From: Litorihabitans aurantiacus | GTDB taxonomy: Bacteria > Actinomycetota > Actinomycetes > Actinomycetales > Beutenbergiaceae | Length of the DNA stretch: 64,000 nucleotides | NCBI RefSeq assembly: GCF_030161595.1 | Contig: NZ_BSUM01000001.1 | Location: forward strand, 558,001 to 622,000 | Direction of reading: 5' to 3' | Program-made: the position numbers and the translations under genes | Shown here: one piece after another, positions 47,349-58,230 of the stretch | Layout: every line of letters starts with the position of its first letter | Numbering within the stretch: position 1 is the stretch's first letter | Notes under the pieces: generated by a model | Told to the model about the DNA's origin: nothing | Databases searched by the model: none | The model's input: the letters and a program-made list of their open reading frames with translations, nothing else

Positions 47349-47669
47349 GTGACCTACGTGATCGCACAGCCCTGTGTCGACGTCAAGGACAAGGCGTGCA
47401 TCGACGAGTGCCCCGTCGACTGCATCTACGAGGGTGAACGCTCGCTCTACATCCACCCCGACGAGTGCGTGGACTGCGCGGCGTGCGAGCCGGTCTGCCC
47501 GGTCGAGGCCATCTACTACGAGGACGACGTCCCCGGTCAGTGGTCCGCCTTCACCCTCGCGAACGCCGAGTTCTTCGACCCGATCGGTTCGCCCGGCGGC
47601 GCCGCGAAGATGGGGCTGATCCCCTCCGACCACGCGCTGGTCGCGGCACTCCCGCCCCAGGGCGAGTAG
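47349..47669 (+). CDS. fdxA: 7Fe ferredoxin
   Basis: The 106-residue protein is an actinobacterial [3Fe-4S][4Fe-4S] ferredoxin: Cys residues in QPCVDVKDKACIDECPVDC and DECVDCAACEPVCPVEAI provide the seven ligands, and the C-terminal extension is typical of the FdxA type. It shuttles electrons in the cytoplasm. The GTG start follows GAGGAG with 6-nt spacing. dapC follows 5 nt after its stop, a pairing widely conserved in Actinobacteria. Confidence 0.95.
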   Translation: MTYVIAQPCVDVKDKACIDECPVDCIYEGERSLYIHPDECVDCAACEPVCPVEAIYYEDDVPGQWSAFTLANAEFFDPIGSPGGAAKMGLIPSDHALVAALPPQGE

Positions 47670-47674
47670 CGCCC

Positions 47675-48886
47675 GTGGGGTTCCACCGGCTGGAGGCCGC
47701 CTACCCCTGGGACGCCGTCGTGCCCCTGCGCGAGCGCGCGGCGCAGCACCCCGGCGGTCTGTGCGACCTGTCCATCGGGACGCCGGTCGACCCGACGCCC
47801 GACGTCGTGCGCGACGCGCTCGCCGCCGCGTCCGACGCGCACGGCTACCCGACCGTCGCCGGCACGCGCGAGCTGCGGGCCGCCGTCGCCGACTTCCTTA
47901 TGCGGCGCCGCGGATCGGTCGAACTGACGCCGGAGGCCGTGCTGCCGACCATCGGCTCGAAGGAGCTCGTGGCGCTGCTGCCGAGCCAGCTGGGACTCGG
48001 CCCGGGCGACGTCGTCGTGATCCCGACGGCGGCCTACCCCACCTACGAGGTGGGGGCGCGGCTCGCGGGGGCGCAGGTCGTGGCGAGCGACGACCCCGGC
48101 CAGTGGGCGGGGCGCGAGGAGGTCGCGCTGGTGTGGCTGAACTCGCCGTCGAACCCGACGGGCGAGGTGATGAGCGCCGAGCGGATGGCCGCCGTGGTGC
48201 GGGCCGCGCGCGAGGTGGGCGCCGTCGTCGCGAGCGACGAGTGCTACGCCCTGCTGCCGTGGGTGGCGCCGTGGACCGACCCGGCGCCGCAGGGCGGGGG
48301 CGTGCCGAGCATCCTCGACGCCCGCGTCAACGGCGGCGACCTGCGCGGCCTGCTCGCCGTGCACTCCCTGTCGAAGCAGTCCAACCTCGCCGGCTACCGC
48401 GCGGCGTTCGCGGCCGGTGACGCGACCCTCGTGGACGAGCTGCTCCAGCAGCGCCGCCACCTCGGGATGATGCTGCCCTGGCCCGTCCAGCAGGCGATGG
48501 TCGCCGCGCTCGGGGACGACGCGCACGTCGAGGCCCAGGTGGAGCGCTACCGTGCGCGGCGCGAGGTGCTCCTGGGCGCGCTGCTGCGCGCGGGCTTCGA
48601 GGTCGACCACTCCGAGGCGGGTCTGTACCTGTGGGTGCGGGCGGGGGAGCGCGACGGCGCGGCGCCGGTTTCCGAGGGCAGCAAGGGCACAGCCACCACC
48701 GACGCCACCGACGGCGACGACGAGGCGCCGTGCTGGGCCCTCATGCGCTGGTTCGCCGAGCGCGGTGTCGTCGCGGGTCCGGGTGTGTTCTACGGCGCCG
48801 CCGCGGCCGGGCACGTGCGCCTCTCGCTGACCGCGAGCGACGAGCGGATCGCCGCCGCCGCGTCCCGGCTCACGCCCGCGACGTGA
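47675..48886 (+). CDS. dapC: Succinyldiaminopimelate transaminase
   Basis: The 403-residue PLP enzyme has the class I/II aminotransferase pattern: GYPTVAGTRELRAAVADF, PTAAYPTYEVGARLAGA, WLNSPSNPTGEV, and the PLP lysine in HSLSKQSNLAGYR. The location directly after fdxA and the family start support DapC, which makes N-succinyl-LL-diaminopimelate for lysine and cell-wall synthesis. A Thr/Asp-rich insertion at residues about 328-350 is unusual. GTG start. Confidence 0.9.
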   Translation: MGFHRLEAAYPWDAVVPLRERAAQHPGGLCDLSIGTPVDPTPDVVRDALAAASDAHGYPTVAGTRELRAAVADFLMRRRGSVELTPEAVLPTIGSKELVALLPSQLGLGPGDVVVIPTAAYPTYEVGARLAGAQVVASDDPGQWAGREEVALVWLNSPSNPTGEVMSAERMAAVVRAAREVGAVVASDECYALLPWVAPWTDPAPQGGGVPSILDARVNGGDLRGLLAVHSLSKQSNLAGYRAAFAAGDATLVDELLQQRRHLGMMLPWPVQQAMVAALGDDAHVEAQVERYRARREVLLGALLRAGFEVDHSEAGLYLWVRAGERDGAAPVSEGSKGTATTDATDGDDEAPCWALMRWFAERGVVAGPGVFYGAAAAGHVRLSLTASDERIAAAASRLTPAT

Positions 48887-49015
48887 GAAGATCACCGGAG
48901 GTTCTTTGCCCGTTCCTGGCGGAACGCGGCGATGTCCGTGAACAGTGAGACCCACGAACGCACACGAACAGCGCGGTCCGACCTGCGGTCGCGCGCCGGT
49001 AGGAACGGAGACCCG

Positions 49016-50291
<1,276 letters not shown>

Positions 50292-50311
<20 letters not shown>

Positions 50312-51224
50312 TCACGACCTCACCGCGGGCGGGCATCGGATCGGCGCCCGTCCGCGGTCGCCACGTCGGGTGGTCGGTGCCCGTCGGGCTGCTCGGCCCC
50401 GTCGCGAGTGTCCGGTCCCACACCCGGCTGCCGACGGTCACCTGACCCGCGCCGGTCTCCGAGGCGGCCGCCACCGCCGCGTGCGCGACCGCCCAGGCGA
50501 GGCGGTCGACGTCGTCGCCCGCCTGGGCCGCGAGCGTCACCACGACCTCGCGCTCACCCGCCCCCGCCGGCCGGATCGATGCCGTGACGTCGAGGTCCCG
50601 GCCGAGGCGCTCGACGACGGCCTCGGGCACACCCGCGGTGTCCTGCGCGGGCGCGAGCCGGCACGTCAGCTCCGCCTCGCTCCACCCCGTCAGGGCGGAG
50701 GCGAACGCGCGCGCCATCTCCTCGTGCTGGGCGTAGGCGTCCGGGAACCCGCTGCGCTGCACCGCCTGCGCGGCCTCCGTCACCTCCATCTCGGTGTACC
50801 CGGGGACCTCGACGAGGTGGTCGAAGAACGTCTCGGTCGCGTACACCGGGTCCTGCACCTGCTCGGGAGTGCCCCAGCCCTGGGACGGCCGCTGCTGGAA
50901 CATCCCGAGCGAGTCGCGGTCGCCGTAGTCGATCGGCCGCATGCGCGACTCCTGCATCGCCGTCGCGATCCCGATCGTGCCCGCCCGCGCGGGGAGCCCG
51001 CGCTGCACCGTGGTGCCGACGATCAGCGCCGCGTTGGCCGTCTGGTCCGGATCCAGGCGGTAGCCGCCGGCGAAGCAGCCCTGGGCCAGCGGTCGCGCCG
51101 TCTCGAGGGAGCGCAGCAGGAGGACGACGCCGCCGATCCCGGCACCCGCCACGACGGCGAGCACCAGCACCCAGGCGAGCGCGCGTGCCGCACGCGATCC
51201 ACGCGTACGGTTTCTCGTGGCCAC
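50292..51224 (-). CDS. Membrane-anchored lytic-transglycosylase-like hypothetical
   Basis: The 310-residue protein has one N-terminal membrane helix (residues 15-37) and an extracytoplasmic part with a goose-lysozyme/transglycosylase-like segment: GTIGIATAMQESRMR with a candidate catalytic Glu, followed by DSLGMFQQRPSQGWG. This family is frequent in Actinobacteria; enzymatic activity is not shown. The GTG start lies 2 nt after dapD, suggesting one operon. Confidence 0.75.
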
Positions 51225-51226
51225 CG

Positions 51227-52216
51227 CTACTGCGCGTGCAGCGCGGCGTTGAGCTCGACCGCGCGCGCGGCGCGGGGCAGCGCCTGCACCCCGCCGGTGA
51301 GCGAGTGGCGGCGCAGCAGGAGGCCGTCGAGGCCCGACAGCAGGTGCGCGGCGACGACGGGGTGGCCCTCGCCGTCGGACGCGGCGTCCGTGAGGTCGAC
51401 GTCGTAGGACGAGGCGTCGCCCAGCAGGCTGATCTTCGTGCCGGCGGTGACGTACAGGCCGGCCTCGACGACGCAGTCGTCGCCCAGGCTGATCCCGAGA
51501 CCCGCGTTCGCGCCGAGCAGGCTGCGGCGGCCGATGCTCACCCGCTGCTTCCCGCCGCCCGAGAGCGTGCCCATGATCGAGGCGCCGCCGCCGACGTCGG
51601 TGCCGTCACCGATGACGACGCCCTGCGAGACGCGCCCCTCGATCATGGCCTCGCCGAGCGAGCCGGCGTTGAAGTTCACGAAGCCCTCGTGCATCACGGT
51701 GGTGCCCGCGGCGAGGTGCGCGCCGAGACGGACGCGCGAGGCGTCGGCGATGCGGACGCCGGACGGCACGACGTAGTCGGTCATGCGGGGGAACTTGTCG
51801 ACGCCGTGGACGCTCAGACCGGGCGTGCGCGCCTGCAGCCGGGCGCGGGTGAGCTCGAACTCGACCGGCGAGCACGGACCCGCGCTCGTCCACACGACGT
51901 TCGCCAGGGCGCCGAAGATGCCGTCGAGGTTGATCGTGTTCGGCGCCACGAGCCGGTGCGAGAGGAGGTGGAGGCGCAGGTACGCGTCGGCCGCCGAGGC
52001 GGGGGCGGCGTCGAGGTCGATCTCGGTCCGCACGACGTCGCGGCGCACCCGGCGCACGGGGTCGACGACCTCGAGGGCGCCGATCTCGGCGGGCACGTCC
52101 CAGGGGCTCGCGGTCCCCGGCTCGCCGAGCGCGGGGGTGGGGTACCAGGCCTCCAGGACCGCGTGGTCGATCTCGGAGGTGGTGGCCAGGCCGATGCCCC
52201 AGGCGGTGCGCGTCAT
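51227..52216 (-). CDS. dapD: 2,3,4,5-tetrahydropyridine-2,6-dicarboxylate N-succinyltransferase
   Basis: The 329-residue actinobacterial-type DapD has an N-terminal helical domain and a left-handed beta-helix ([64 protein letters not shown]). It succinylates tetrahydrodipicolinate with succinyl-CoA, the step before DapC encoded 3 kb away. The ATG is preceded by a TATCCT box at exactly 6 nt, and a palindrome overlaps the expected -35 region. Confidence 0.95.
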   Translation of the reverse strand: MTRTAWGIGLATTSEIDHAVLEAWYPTPALGEPGTASPWDVPAEIGALEVVDPVRRVRRDVVRTEIDLDAAPASAADAYLRLHLLSHRLVAPNTINLDGIFGALANVVWTSAGPCSPVEFELTRARLQARTPGLSVHGVDKFPRMTDYVVPSGVRIADASRVRLGAHLAAGTTVMHEGFVNFNAGSLGEAMIEGRVSQGVVIGDGTDVGGGASIMGTLSGGGKQRVSIGRRSLLGANAGLGISLGDDCVVEAGLYVTAGTKISLLGDASSYDVDLTDAASDGEGHPVVAAHLLSGLDGLLLRRHSLTGGVQALPRAARAVELNAALHAQ

Positions 52217-52222
52217 GCCTCC

Positions 52223-52259
52223 AGGATACGTGGGGCGACACAGGGACACCCCGGTGTCC
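52223..52259 (-). promoter_or_regulatory. dapD promoter with palindromic operator
   Basis: TATCCT (52223-52228, minus strand) ends 6 nt before the ATG. GGACACC-CC-GGTGTCC at 52244-52259 is a perfect 7-bp-arm palindrome centred where a -35 element would lie, so a regulator bound there should control dapD. Confidence 0.55.
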
Positions 52260-52310
52260 GGCCGGTGTGCGGCGGGTCCTGCGCGGGCGCCCGAGTATGT
52301 CGGGAGCGCC

Positions 52311-53273
52311 TCAGCGGCGGTCGACGAGGTCGCGCAGCGTGCCGGGGCCGACGACCGCCACGCCCGCGGGCAGGCGGGCCCGCAGGCCGCGGTCGGCTGT
52401 CGCGACGACGACGGTGGCGCCCGTCGCCGAGGCGGCCTCGGCGGCCTCCACGACCGCGTCGTCACCCGACCCGGGGGCGCGGACGAGCTCGAGCGCGGGC
52501 GCGGGGACGGAGGACGGCGACGGTGGCTGCTCGGGCGGCGCGGCATCGCGCGCCGCTCCCTCGAGGACCGCGACGGTGCGCGGCCACGCGCGGGCGACCT
52601 CGGGATCGAGCGCGTCGAGGCCGAACCACCCGGCCGGCACGCCGCCGTCGTCGGCGGGGGTGACGGCACCGGTGCCACCGGGGGTCCCGAGAGCCCCCGC
52701 CAGCGCGGTGAGCAGCCGGGCGCTGGCGCCGGCGCGGTCGCGCCACCAGCCGTCCGGACGCGCTCCGAGCACGTTCGCGACGTCGACGACGAGGACCGGG
52801 TCCAGGAGCGCGAGCGCGCGCAGCCGGGGCCAGGCGGCGGCGAACGAGGGGTGCAGCGGGAGGTCGGCGACGGCGTCGAGATCCACCCACCGCAGGTCGG
52901 CGGACTCGCCGTCGAGCGCCGTGAGGGTGGGGCGACCGCCGCCCGTGGCGGACCGGAGCGTGCGGGCCAGGACGGTCGTGTACGACCACTCGCCGTGGTC
53001 GAGCACGCGCGTCAGGACGGGCCGGACGTCGGCGGGCCGGACGTCCGCCTCCTCGGCCGCCTCGCGCAGCGCGCCGGCGAGCGGAGTCTCACCGGTGCCG
53101 ATCGCGCCGCCGGGCAGACCCCAGGTGCCGCCGTGGTGGCTGCGCTCGGAGCGCAGCTGCAGCGCGACCGCACGGGACGCGACGTCGACGAGCGCGAGGC
53201 CCGCGGCGCCGCCGAGGCCCCAGTGGCGCGCACCGCAGGAGCACTCCACCCAGGCGTCGAAGGCGTTGCGCAC
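52311..53273 (-). CDS. Nudix hydrolase fused to a NYN/PIN-like domain
   Basis: The 320-residue protein has an N-terminal Nudix domain with a canonical box ([24 protein letters not shown] in two overlapping parts) that binds Mg2+ for cleavage of NDP-X substrates. From about residue 155 a second domain has [31 protein letters not shown] and [14 protein letters not shown], the acidic pattern of NYN/PIN-type nucleases. The protein starts with a short CSCG zinc-like pair. The GTG start lies 5 nt after the stop of the carboxylase alpha gene. Confidence 0.8.
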   Translation of the reverse strand: MRNAFDAWVECSCGARHWGLGGAAGLALVDVASRAVALQLRSERSHHGGTWGLPGGAIGTGETPLAGALREAAEEADVRPADVRPVLTRVLDHGEWSYTTVLARTLRSATGGGRPTLTALDGESADLRWVDLDAVADLPLHPSFAAAWPRLRALALLDPVLVVDVANVLGARPDGWWRDRAGASARLLTALAGALGTPGGTGAVTPADDGGVPAGWFGLDALDPEVARAWPRTVAVLEGAARDAAPPEQPPSPSSVPAPALELVRAPGSGDDAVVEAAEAASATGATVVVATADRGLRARLPAGVAVVGPGTLRDLVDRR

Positions 53274-53278
53274 GAGAG

Positions 53279-55147
53279 CTACGGTGCGGCGATCTCGCAG
53301 AGCACCTGGCCGGCCGTGACGCCGGCGCCGGGGCTCGCCTTCAGGCCCGTCACGACGCCGTCGCGGTGGGCGAGGAGCGGCTGCTCCATCTTCATCGCCT
53401 CGAGCACGACGACGAGGTCGCCGCTGGCCACCGTGTCGCCCTCGGCGACGGCGACCTTGACGATCGTGCCCTGCATCGGGGAGGTGAGGGAGGCGCCGCC
53501 GGCCGCGGGCGCGGCGCCGCCCGGGCGTCCGACGGCGCGGGGACGCCCGGGGCGCGCGGCGCGGGCGCGCACGCCCCCGAGGCTCCCCAGGCTCGCGGGC
53601 AGCACGACCTCGAGGCGCTTGCCGCCCACCTCGACGACCACGCGCTCGACCTCGACGTCGTCGCCCGCCTCGGGTGACGGCGTCGCGCCGGAGGTGGAGG
53701 TCAGGGCCGCGAGACGGGGGGCCATCTCGGACTCGATCCAGGTGGTCCACACGCCGAGGTCGGTCTGGACCTCGCCCGGCTCACCCGCGAAGGCGGGCTC
53801 GTGCAGGACCGCGCGGTGGAACGGCAGGACCGTCGGCAGACCGACGATCTCCGCCTCGCCGAGCGCGCGGCGGGCGCGCTCGATCGCCTGCTGCCGGGTC
53901 GCCCCGGTCACGACGATCTTCGCGAGCATCGAGTCGAAGTTGCCCGAGACGACGGCGCCGGGGGCGATCCCGGCGTCGATGCGGACGCCCGGGCCGCCCG
54001 GCCAGGTGACCGTGGTCGCCGTGCCGGGGGCGGGCAGGAAGTTCGCGGCCGGGTCCTCACCGTTGATGCGGAACTCGATGCTGTGGCCACGCGTGGCGAC
54101 CTCGGTGTAACCGAGCGGCTCGCCGGCGGCGATCCGGAGCTGCTCGCGCACGAGGTCGACACCGGAGACCTCCTCCGTCACGCAGTGCTCGACCTGCAGG
54201 CGGGTGTTGACCTCGAGGAAGGACAGCGTGCCGTCCGACCCGATGAGGAACTCGCACGTGCCGGCGCCCTCGTAGCGGGCCTCGCGCAGGATCGCCTGCG
54301 AGGCGCGGACCAGCTCGGCGTTCTGCTCGTCGGTGAGGAACGGGGCGGGGGCCTCCTCCACCAGCTTCTGGTGGCGGCGCTGCAGCGAGCAGTCGCGGGT
54401 CGAGACGACGACGACGCCGCCGTAGGCGTCCGCGAGGCACTGGGTCTCGACGTGGCGGGGGCGGTCGAGGAACCGCTCGACGAAGCACTCGCCGCGACCG
54501 AACGCGGCCACCGCCTCGCGCGTGGCGGACTCGAACAGCTGGGGGATCTCCTCCAGCGTGGTCGCGACCTTGAGGCCCCGGCCGCCGCCGCCGAAGGCCG
54601 CCTTGATGGCCACCGGGAGGCCGTGCTGCCGCGCGAACGCGACGACCTCGTCGGCGTCGCCCACGGGGTTCGGCGTACCCGCCACGAGCGGGGCGCCCGC
54701 GGCCTGCGCGATGTGGCGCGCGGAGACCTTGTCGCCCAGCGCGTCGATCGCGGCCGGGCTCGGGCCGATCCAGGTCAGGCCCGCGTCGCCGACGGCGCGG
54801 GCGAAGTCGGCGTTCTCGGACAGGAAGCCGTAGCCGGGGTGGACCGCGTCGGCGCCCGAGCGGCGTGCGACGTCGAGGATCTTCGCGGGGTCGAGGTAGG
54901 TCTCGGCCGCGCGGACGCCGCCCAGGGCGAAGGCCTCGTCGGCGAGCCGGACGAAGGGTGCGTCGCGGTCGGTGTCGGAGTAGACGGCGATCGAGACCAG
55001 GCCGGCGTCGCGCACGGCGCGCACCACGCGGACCGCGATCTCGCCCCGGTTGGCGATCAGCACGCGCGAGACGGGTCGGTGCACGCGGTCGAGGCCGTCG
55101 GCGGTGCTGGTCGTGGTGCCCGCGGGCACGCTCACGTCGGACGTCAT
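53279..55147 (-). CDS. Acyl-CoA carboxylase alpha subunit (biotin carboxylase plus biotin carrier)
   Basis: The 622-residue protein carboxylates its own biotin using bicarbonate and ATP. The order is biotin carboxylase N-domain ([19 protein letters not shown]), ATP-grasp ([44 protein letters not shown]), a linker, and a C-terminal biotinyl domain with EAMKMEQP, whose Lys is biotinylated by BirA encoded 4.7 kb away. The ATG at 55147 has AGGAG with 5-nt spacing. AccA3-type, shared by acetyl- and propionyl-CoA carboxylases. Confidence 0.95.
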   Translation of the reverse strand: MTSDVSVPAGTTTSTADGLDRVHRPVSRVLIANRGEIAVRVVRAVRDAGLVSIAVYSDTDRDAPFVRLADEAFALGGVRAAETYLDPAKILDVARRSGADAVHPGYGFLSENADFARAVGDAGLTWIGPSPAAIDALGDKVSARHIAQAAGAPLVAGTPNPVGDADEVVAFARQHGLPVAIKAAFGGGGRGLKVATTLEEIPQLFESATREAVAAFGRGECFVERFLDRPRHVETQCLADAYGGVVVVSTRDCSLQRRHQKLVEEAPAPFLTDEQNAELVRASQAILREARYEGAGTCEFLIGSDGTLSFLEVNTRLQVEHCVTEEVSGVDLVREQLRIAAGEPLGYTEVATRGHSIEFRINGEDPAANFLPAPGTATTVTWPGGPGVRIDAGIAPGAVVSGNFDSMLAKIVVTGATRQQAIERARRALGEAEIVGLPTVLPFHRAVLHEPAFAGEPGEVQTDLGVWTTWIESEMAPRLAALTSTSGATPSPEAGDDVEVERVVVEVGGKRLEVVLPASLGSLGGVRARAARPGRPRAVGRPGGAAPAAGGASLTSPMQGTIVKVAVAEGDTVASGDLVVVLEAMKMEQPLLAHRDGVVTGLKASPGAGVTAGQVLCEIAAP

Positions 55148-55176
55148 CCACACTCCTGTTGCTCGCGGTCCGGGCC

Positions 55177-55206
55177 ACGGTAGTCCCGGGCGGCTGCCGC
55201 ACCCAA
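55177..55206 (-). promoter_or_regulatory. Candidate promoter of the carboxylase alpha gene
   Basis: On the minus strand TTGGGT (55201-55206) and TACCGT (55177-55182) are separated by 18 nt, giving a leader of about 22 nt. The rest of the 192-bp gap to maf shows a perfect TGGAGA-G-TCTCCA palindrome at 55321-55333 and nothing else. Confidence 0.4.
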
Positions 55207-55339
55207 CGCGCCTGGCCGCGCGCCGGGAAGTCTGTCGGGGGCGGCAGGTGCGGTGACCGGGTGTTGGAGGGTTCCCACAACGCGCGGGCCGCGAGGCCGG
55301 GTGTAGCGGCGCGTCACTCGTGGAGAGTCTCCAGCCGGG

Positions 55340-56061
55340 TCACGTCCACAGCGCGGGGTAGGGGATGCCGAGATCGGCCAGCAGGTGCCGCAGGAGCGGC
55401 AGGCTGAGGCCGAGGACGCCGTGGTGGTCGCCGTCGATCCGCTCGACGAAGGCGCCGCCGAGACCGTCGATCGTGAAGGCACCCGCCACCTGCAGCGGCT
55501 CCCCCGTCGCGACGTACGCGGCGATCTCGGCGTCCGTGACGTCCGCGAACCGGACGCCCGTGCTGCTCACGCCGCTGCGGGGGCGACGGCGCGGGCGCCC
55601 GTCACCCGCCAGCGGGGGGCCGCTCACGACGAGGTGGTGGCCGGTGTGCAGGACACCGGTGCGGCCGCGCATCGAGCGCCACGCGCGGGTGGCGCGGTCG
55701 GGCGTGTGCGGCTTCCCGTGCGCCTCGCCGTCGATCTCGAGCAGCGAGTCGCAGCCGAGCACCAGCCGGGGAGGTCGTGCGCGTCCGTGGGCGGGAGCTC
55801 CCGGGCGACGGCCTCGGCCTTCGCCCGGGCGAGGACGGCGACCTGCTCGGGAACGGTGAGGTCGGTGATCGAGCGTCGACGCTCCGCCGCGAGCACGGCC
55901 TCCTCGTCGACGTCGGAGACGACGACCTGCGGCACGATGCCGGCGGCCGTGAGGAGTGCGAGGCGGGCCGGCGAGGCCGAGGCCAGGACCAGCCGCACGT
56001 GCGTGCGGTCGCGGCTGCGGCGTCGACGATCGGGGGTGGAGCCGGGCGTGGGTGCGGCCAC
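55340..56061 (-). CDS. Maf family nucleotide pyrophosphatase, frameshifted
   Basis: The N-terminal block [18 protein letters not shown] and SDVDEEAV are typical of Maf/YhdE enzymes that cleave non-canonical or dTTP/UTP nucleotides. The C-terminal half ([45 protein letters not shown]) is in another frame. One more base in the G-run at 55768-55771 joins them into [12 protein letters not shown], about 240 residues. GTG 56061 lies 2 nt after the DUF885 stop; GTG 55998 ([13 protein letters not shown]) is the more family-like start. Maf near carboxylase genes is conserved in Actinobacteria. Confidence 0.82.
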
Positions 56062-56063
56062 GG

Positions 56064-57727
56064 TCAGCGCAGCGCCTGCGCGAGGACGTCGAGGCCGACC
56101 GACCCGACGTCGAGCGCGCGGCGGTGGAACGCCTTGAGGTCGAACGCGGCACCCTCGCGCGCGGCCTGCTCGTCCCGGATCTGCTCCCACAGGCGCTGGC
56201 CGACCTTGTAGGACGGCGCCTGACCGGGCCAGCCGAGGTAGCGGTCCAGCTCGAAGTTCAGGAACCCGGGGGCCATGTTGGCGTTGGCGAACAGGAACGT
56301 GCGGGCCTTCTCGGCGTCCCACGTGCCGCCGCCGAGGTCGGCCGGGGCGTCCTTGCCGAGGTGGACGCCGATGTCCAGCACCACGCGGGCGGCGCGCAGG
56401 CGCTGACCGTCGAGCATTCCCATCCGGTCGGCCGGGTCGTCGAGGAAGCCGAGGTCGGCCATCAGGCGCTCGGCGTACAGCGCCCAGCCCTCGCCGTGCC
56501 CGCTGACCCAGCAGGCCAGGCGGCGCCAGGAGTTCAGCAGCGCGCTGCGGTAGGTGGTCTGGCCGATCTGGAGGTGGTGACCGGGGACGCCCTCGTGGTA
56601 GACGGTCGTCTTCTCGCGCCAGGTGCCGAACTCCGTCACACCGGCGGGCACCGACCACCACATGCGGCCGGGGCGGGAGAAGTCCGCCGTCGGCTCGGTG
56701 TAGTAGATGCCGCCGGACTGCGTCGGGGCGATGCAGCACTCGAGGCGTCGCACGGGCTCGGGGATGTCGAACTGCGTGTCCGCGAGGGCGAGGACGGCGG
56801 CGTCGGACGTCTCCTGCATCCACCGCTGCAGCGCGTCGGTGCCGTGCAGCTGGCGGGCGGGATCGGCGTCGAGACGCTCCATCGCCTCCTGCGGCGACGT
56901 CCCCGCGCCGTAGAGCTCGACGGCGGTGGCCTCCTGCTCGGCGACGATGCGCGCGAGCTCCTCGCGGCCCCAGTCGTAGGTCTCGTCCAGGTCGATGCGG
57001 GCACCCAGGAACTGCTGGGAGAAGAGCGTGTAGCGCTCGCGGCCGACCGCGTCCGCCTCGGGCGCGCGGTGGATCAGCTCGGTGCGCAGGAACTGGGCGA
57101 GGTCGGCGTAGGCGGCGCGGGCGGCGTTCGCACCGGCCTCGAGGGCGGCGGCGTCACCGCCTGCCTCGGCGCCGCGGCGGGCGAGGTCGCTCCAGAAGGA
57201 GGTGTCACCGGCGAGCTCGTCGGCCTGCCCGGCCCCGGCCTCGACCTGGCGGCGGGCGGCGACGACGCCGGTCGCCGCGCCCTCGCGCAGCGACTCGACG
57301 TACCCGGCGAGGGAGTCGGGCACGCTCGCCGTGCGGGCGGCGACCACGTCCCAGTCCGCGGCGGTGTCGGTGGGCATGAGGTCGAAGATGTCGCGCGTGG
57401 TCTGCAGCGGGGAGTGGATGACGTTGAGCGTCGCGAAGCTCTCGCCGGAGTCGTACAGCTCGCTCTCGAGACCGATCCGCTCGAGCATGGCGGCCTTCGT
57501 GACCTCGTCGACGGCGTCGGCCGGGGTGAGCTTCGACAGCTTCCCCAGGACGGCGGTGCGCTCGGCGTCGAGCGTGGCCAGGCCCGCGGGGGAGACGTCG
57601 TCGAAGCTGGTGTGGTCACCGGGCAGGCCGAGGCTCGTGCGCATGATGGGGCTGAGGCTCGCGAGGGTGTCGACGTAGGCGTCCGCGACGGCGTCGATCT
57701 CGGTCGGGGTGCGGGGGTCTCGGTCAC
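56064..57727 (-). CDS. DUF885 family metallo-peptidase-like protein
   Basis: The protein of about 555 residues belongs to DUF885. It has the zinc-binding [10 protein letters not shown] block near residue 405, [13 protein letters not shown] after it, and ends with [18 protein letters not shown]. Enzymatic role is little known; some relatives are peptidases. As read the only in-frame start is TTG 57734. Adding one base to the G-run at 57713-57717 gives GTG 57727 and the natural start [13 protein letters not shown], so a frameshift at codon 5-6 is likely. Confidence 0.85.
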
Positions 57728-57775
57728 GCGACAACCCTACGTGCGACCGCCGACGCCCCGCCCGCCCACCCCTTC

Positions 57776-57990
57776 GCGAGAGCTTTGTGGACCCTCCCCG
57801 AGAGGTTTGCCGACGGCGCCTGTCCCTGCCGGCGTCCGGCGAACCTCTCGGGGTACGTCGACGAACCTCTCGGGGTACGTCGACGAACCTCTCCGGGGTA
57901 CGTCGACGAACCTCTCCGGGGTACGTCGACGAACCTCTCCGGGTACGTCCGCAAAGCTCTCGCGGTACGTCAGAAAAGCTCTCGTCAGGG
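57776..57990. repeat. Tandem and inverted repeat array (22-23 bp units)
   Basis: Five units beginning GAACCTCTC and ending GTACGTC run from 57841 to 57952 (two of 22, two of 23, one of 22 bp), then two variants beginning AAAGCTCTCG at 57953 and 57975, the last covering the stop of the epsilon gene. Upstream, CGCGAGAGCTTT (57776-57787) is the exact inverse of AAAGCTCTCGCG (57953-57964), and CCCGAGAGGTT (about 57798-57808) is the inverse of the main units. The gap therefore forms a large nested palindrome with an amplified core. No spacers, so not CRISPR. Confidence 0.9.
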
Positions 57991-58230
57991 GTGCAGGGAC
58001 CAGCGCCAGGCGTTCGCGCCCCGGGCGGGCAGCCCGCGCGAGCCGCCGCGCAGGGCGTGCGAGCGGTCCTGCCAGCGGTGGCGCACCGCCTCGGCCGGCT
58101 CCTGGGCGCCGCCGGCCGCCGTCGCCGCGCTCAGGCCCGCGATGAGCGCGGCGAGCTCGACGGCGTCCGGCGTCCCGCGTACGACGCGCACCAGCGCGGG
58201 CGCCGCCGTCGGCGACTCGTCGGCGCTCAC
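57985..58230 (-). CDS. Acyl-CoA carboxylase epsilon subunit
   Basis: The 81-residue protein fits the actinobacterial epsilon subunit: APALVRVVRGTPDAVELAALIAGL at the start and a NAWRWSLHP end, with variable middle. It bridges the alpha and beta subunits in AccA3-AccD5-AccE5-type complexes. The GTG start overlaps the beta subunit stop (GTGA). The stop codon falls within the repeat array. Confidence 0.85.
   Translation of the reverse strand: MSADESPTAAPALVRVVRGTPDAVELAALIAGLSAATAAGGAQEPAEAVRHRWQDRSHALRGGSRGLPARGANAWRWSLHP

Noticed and set aside
57841-57990. CRISPR array
   Set aside because: Units of 22-23 bp follow each other with no spacers, and no cas genes are present.
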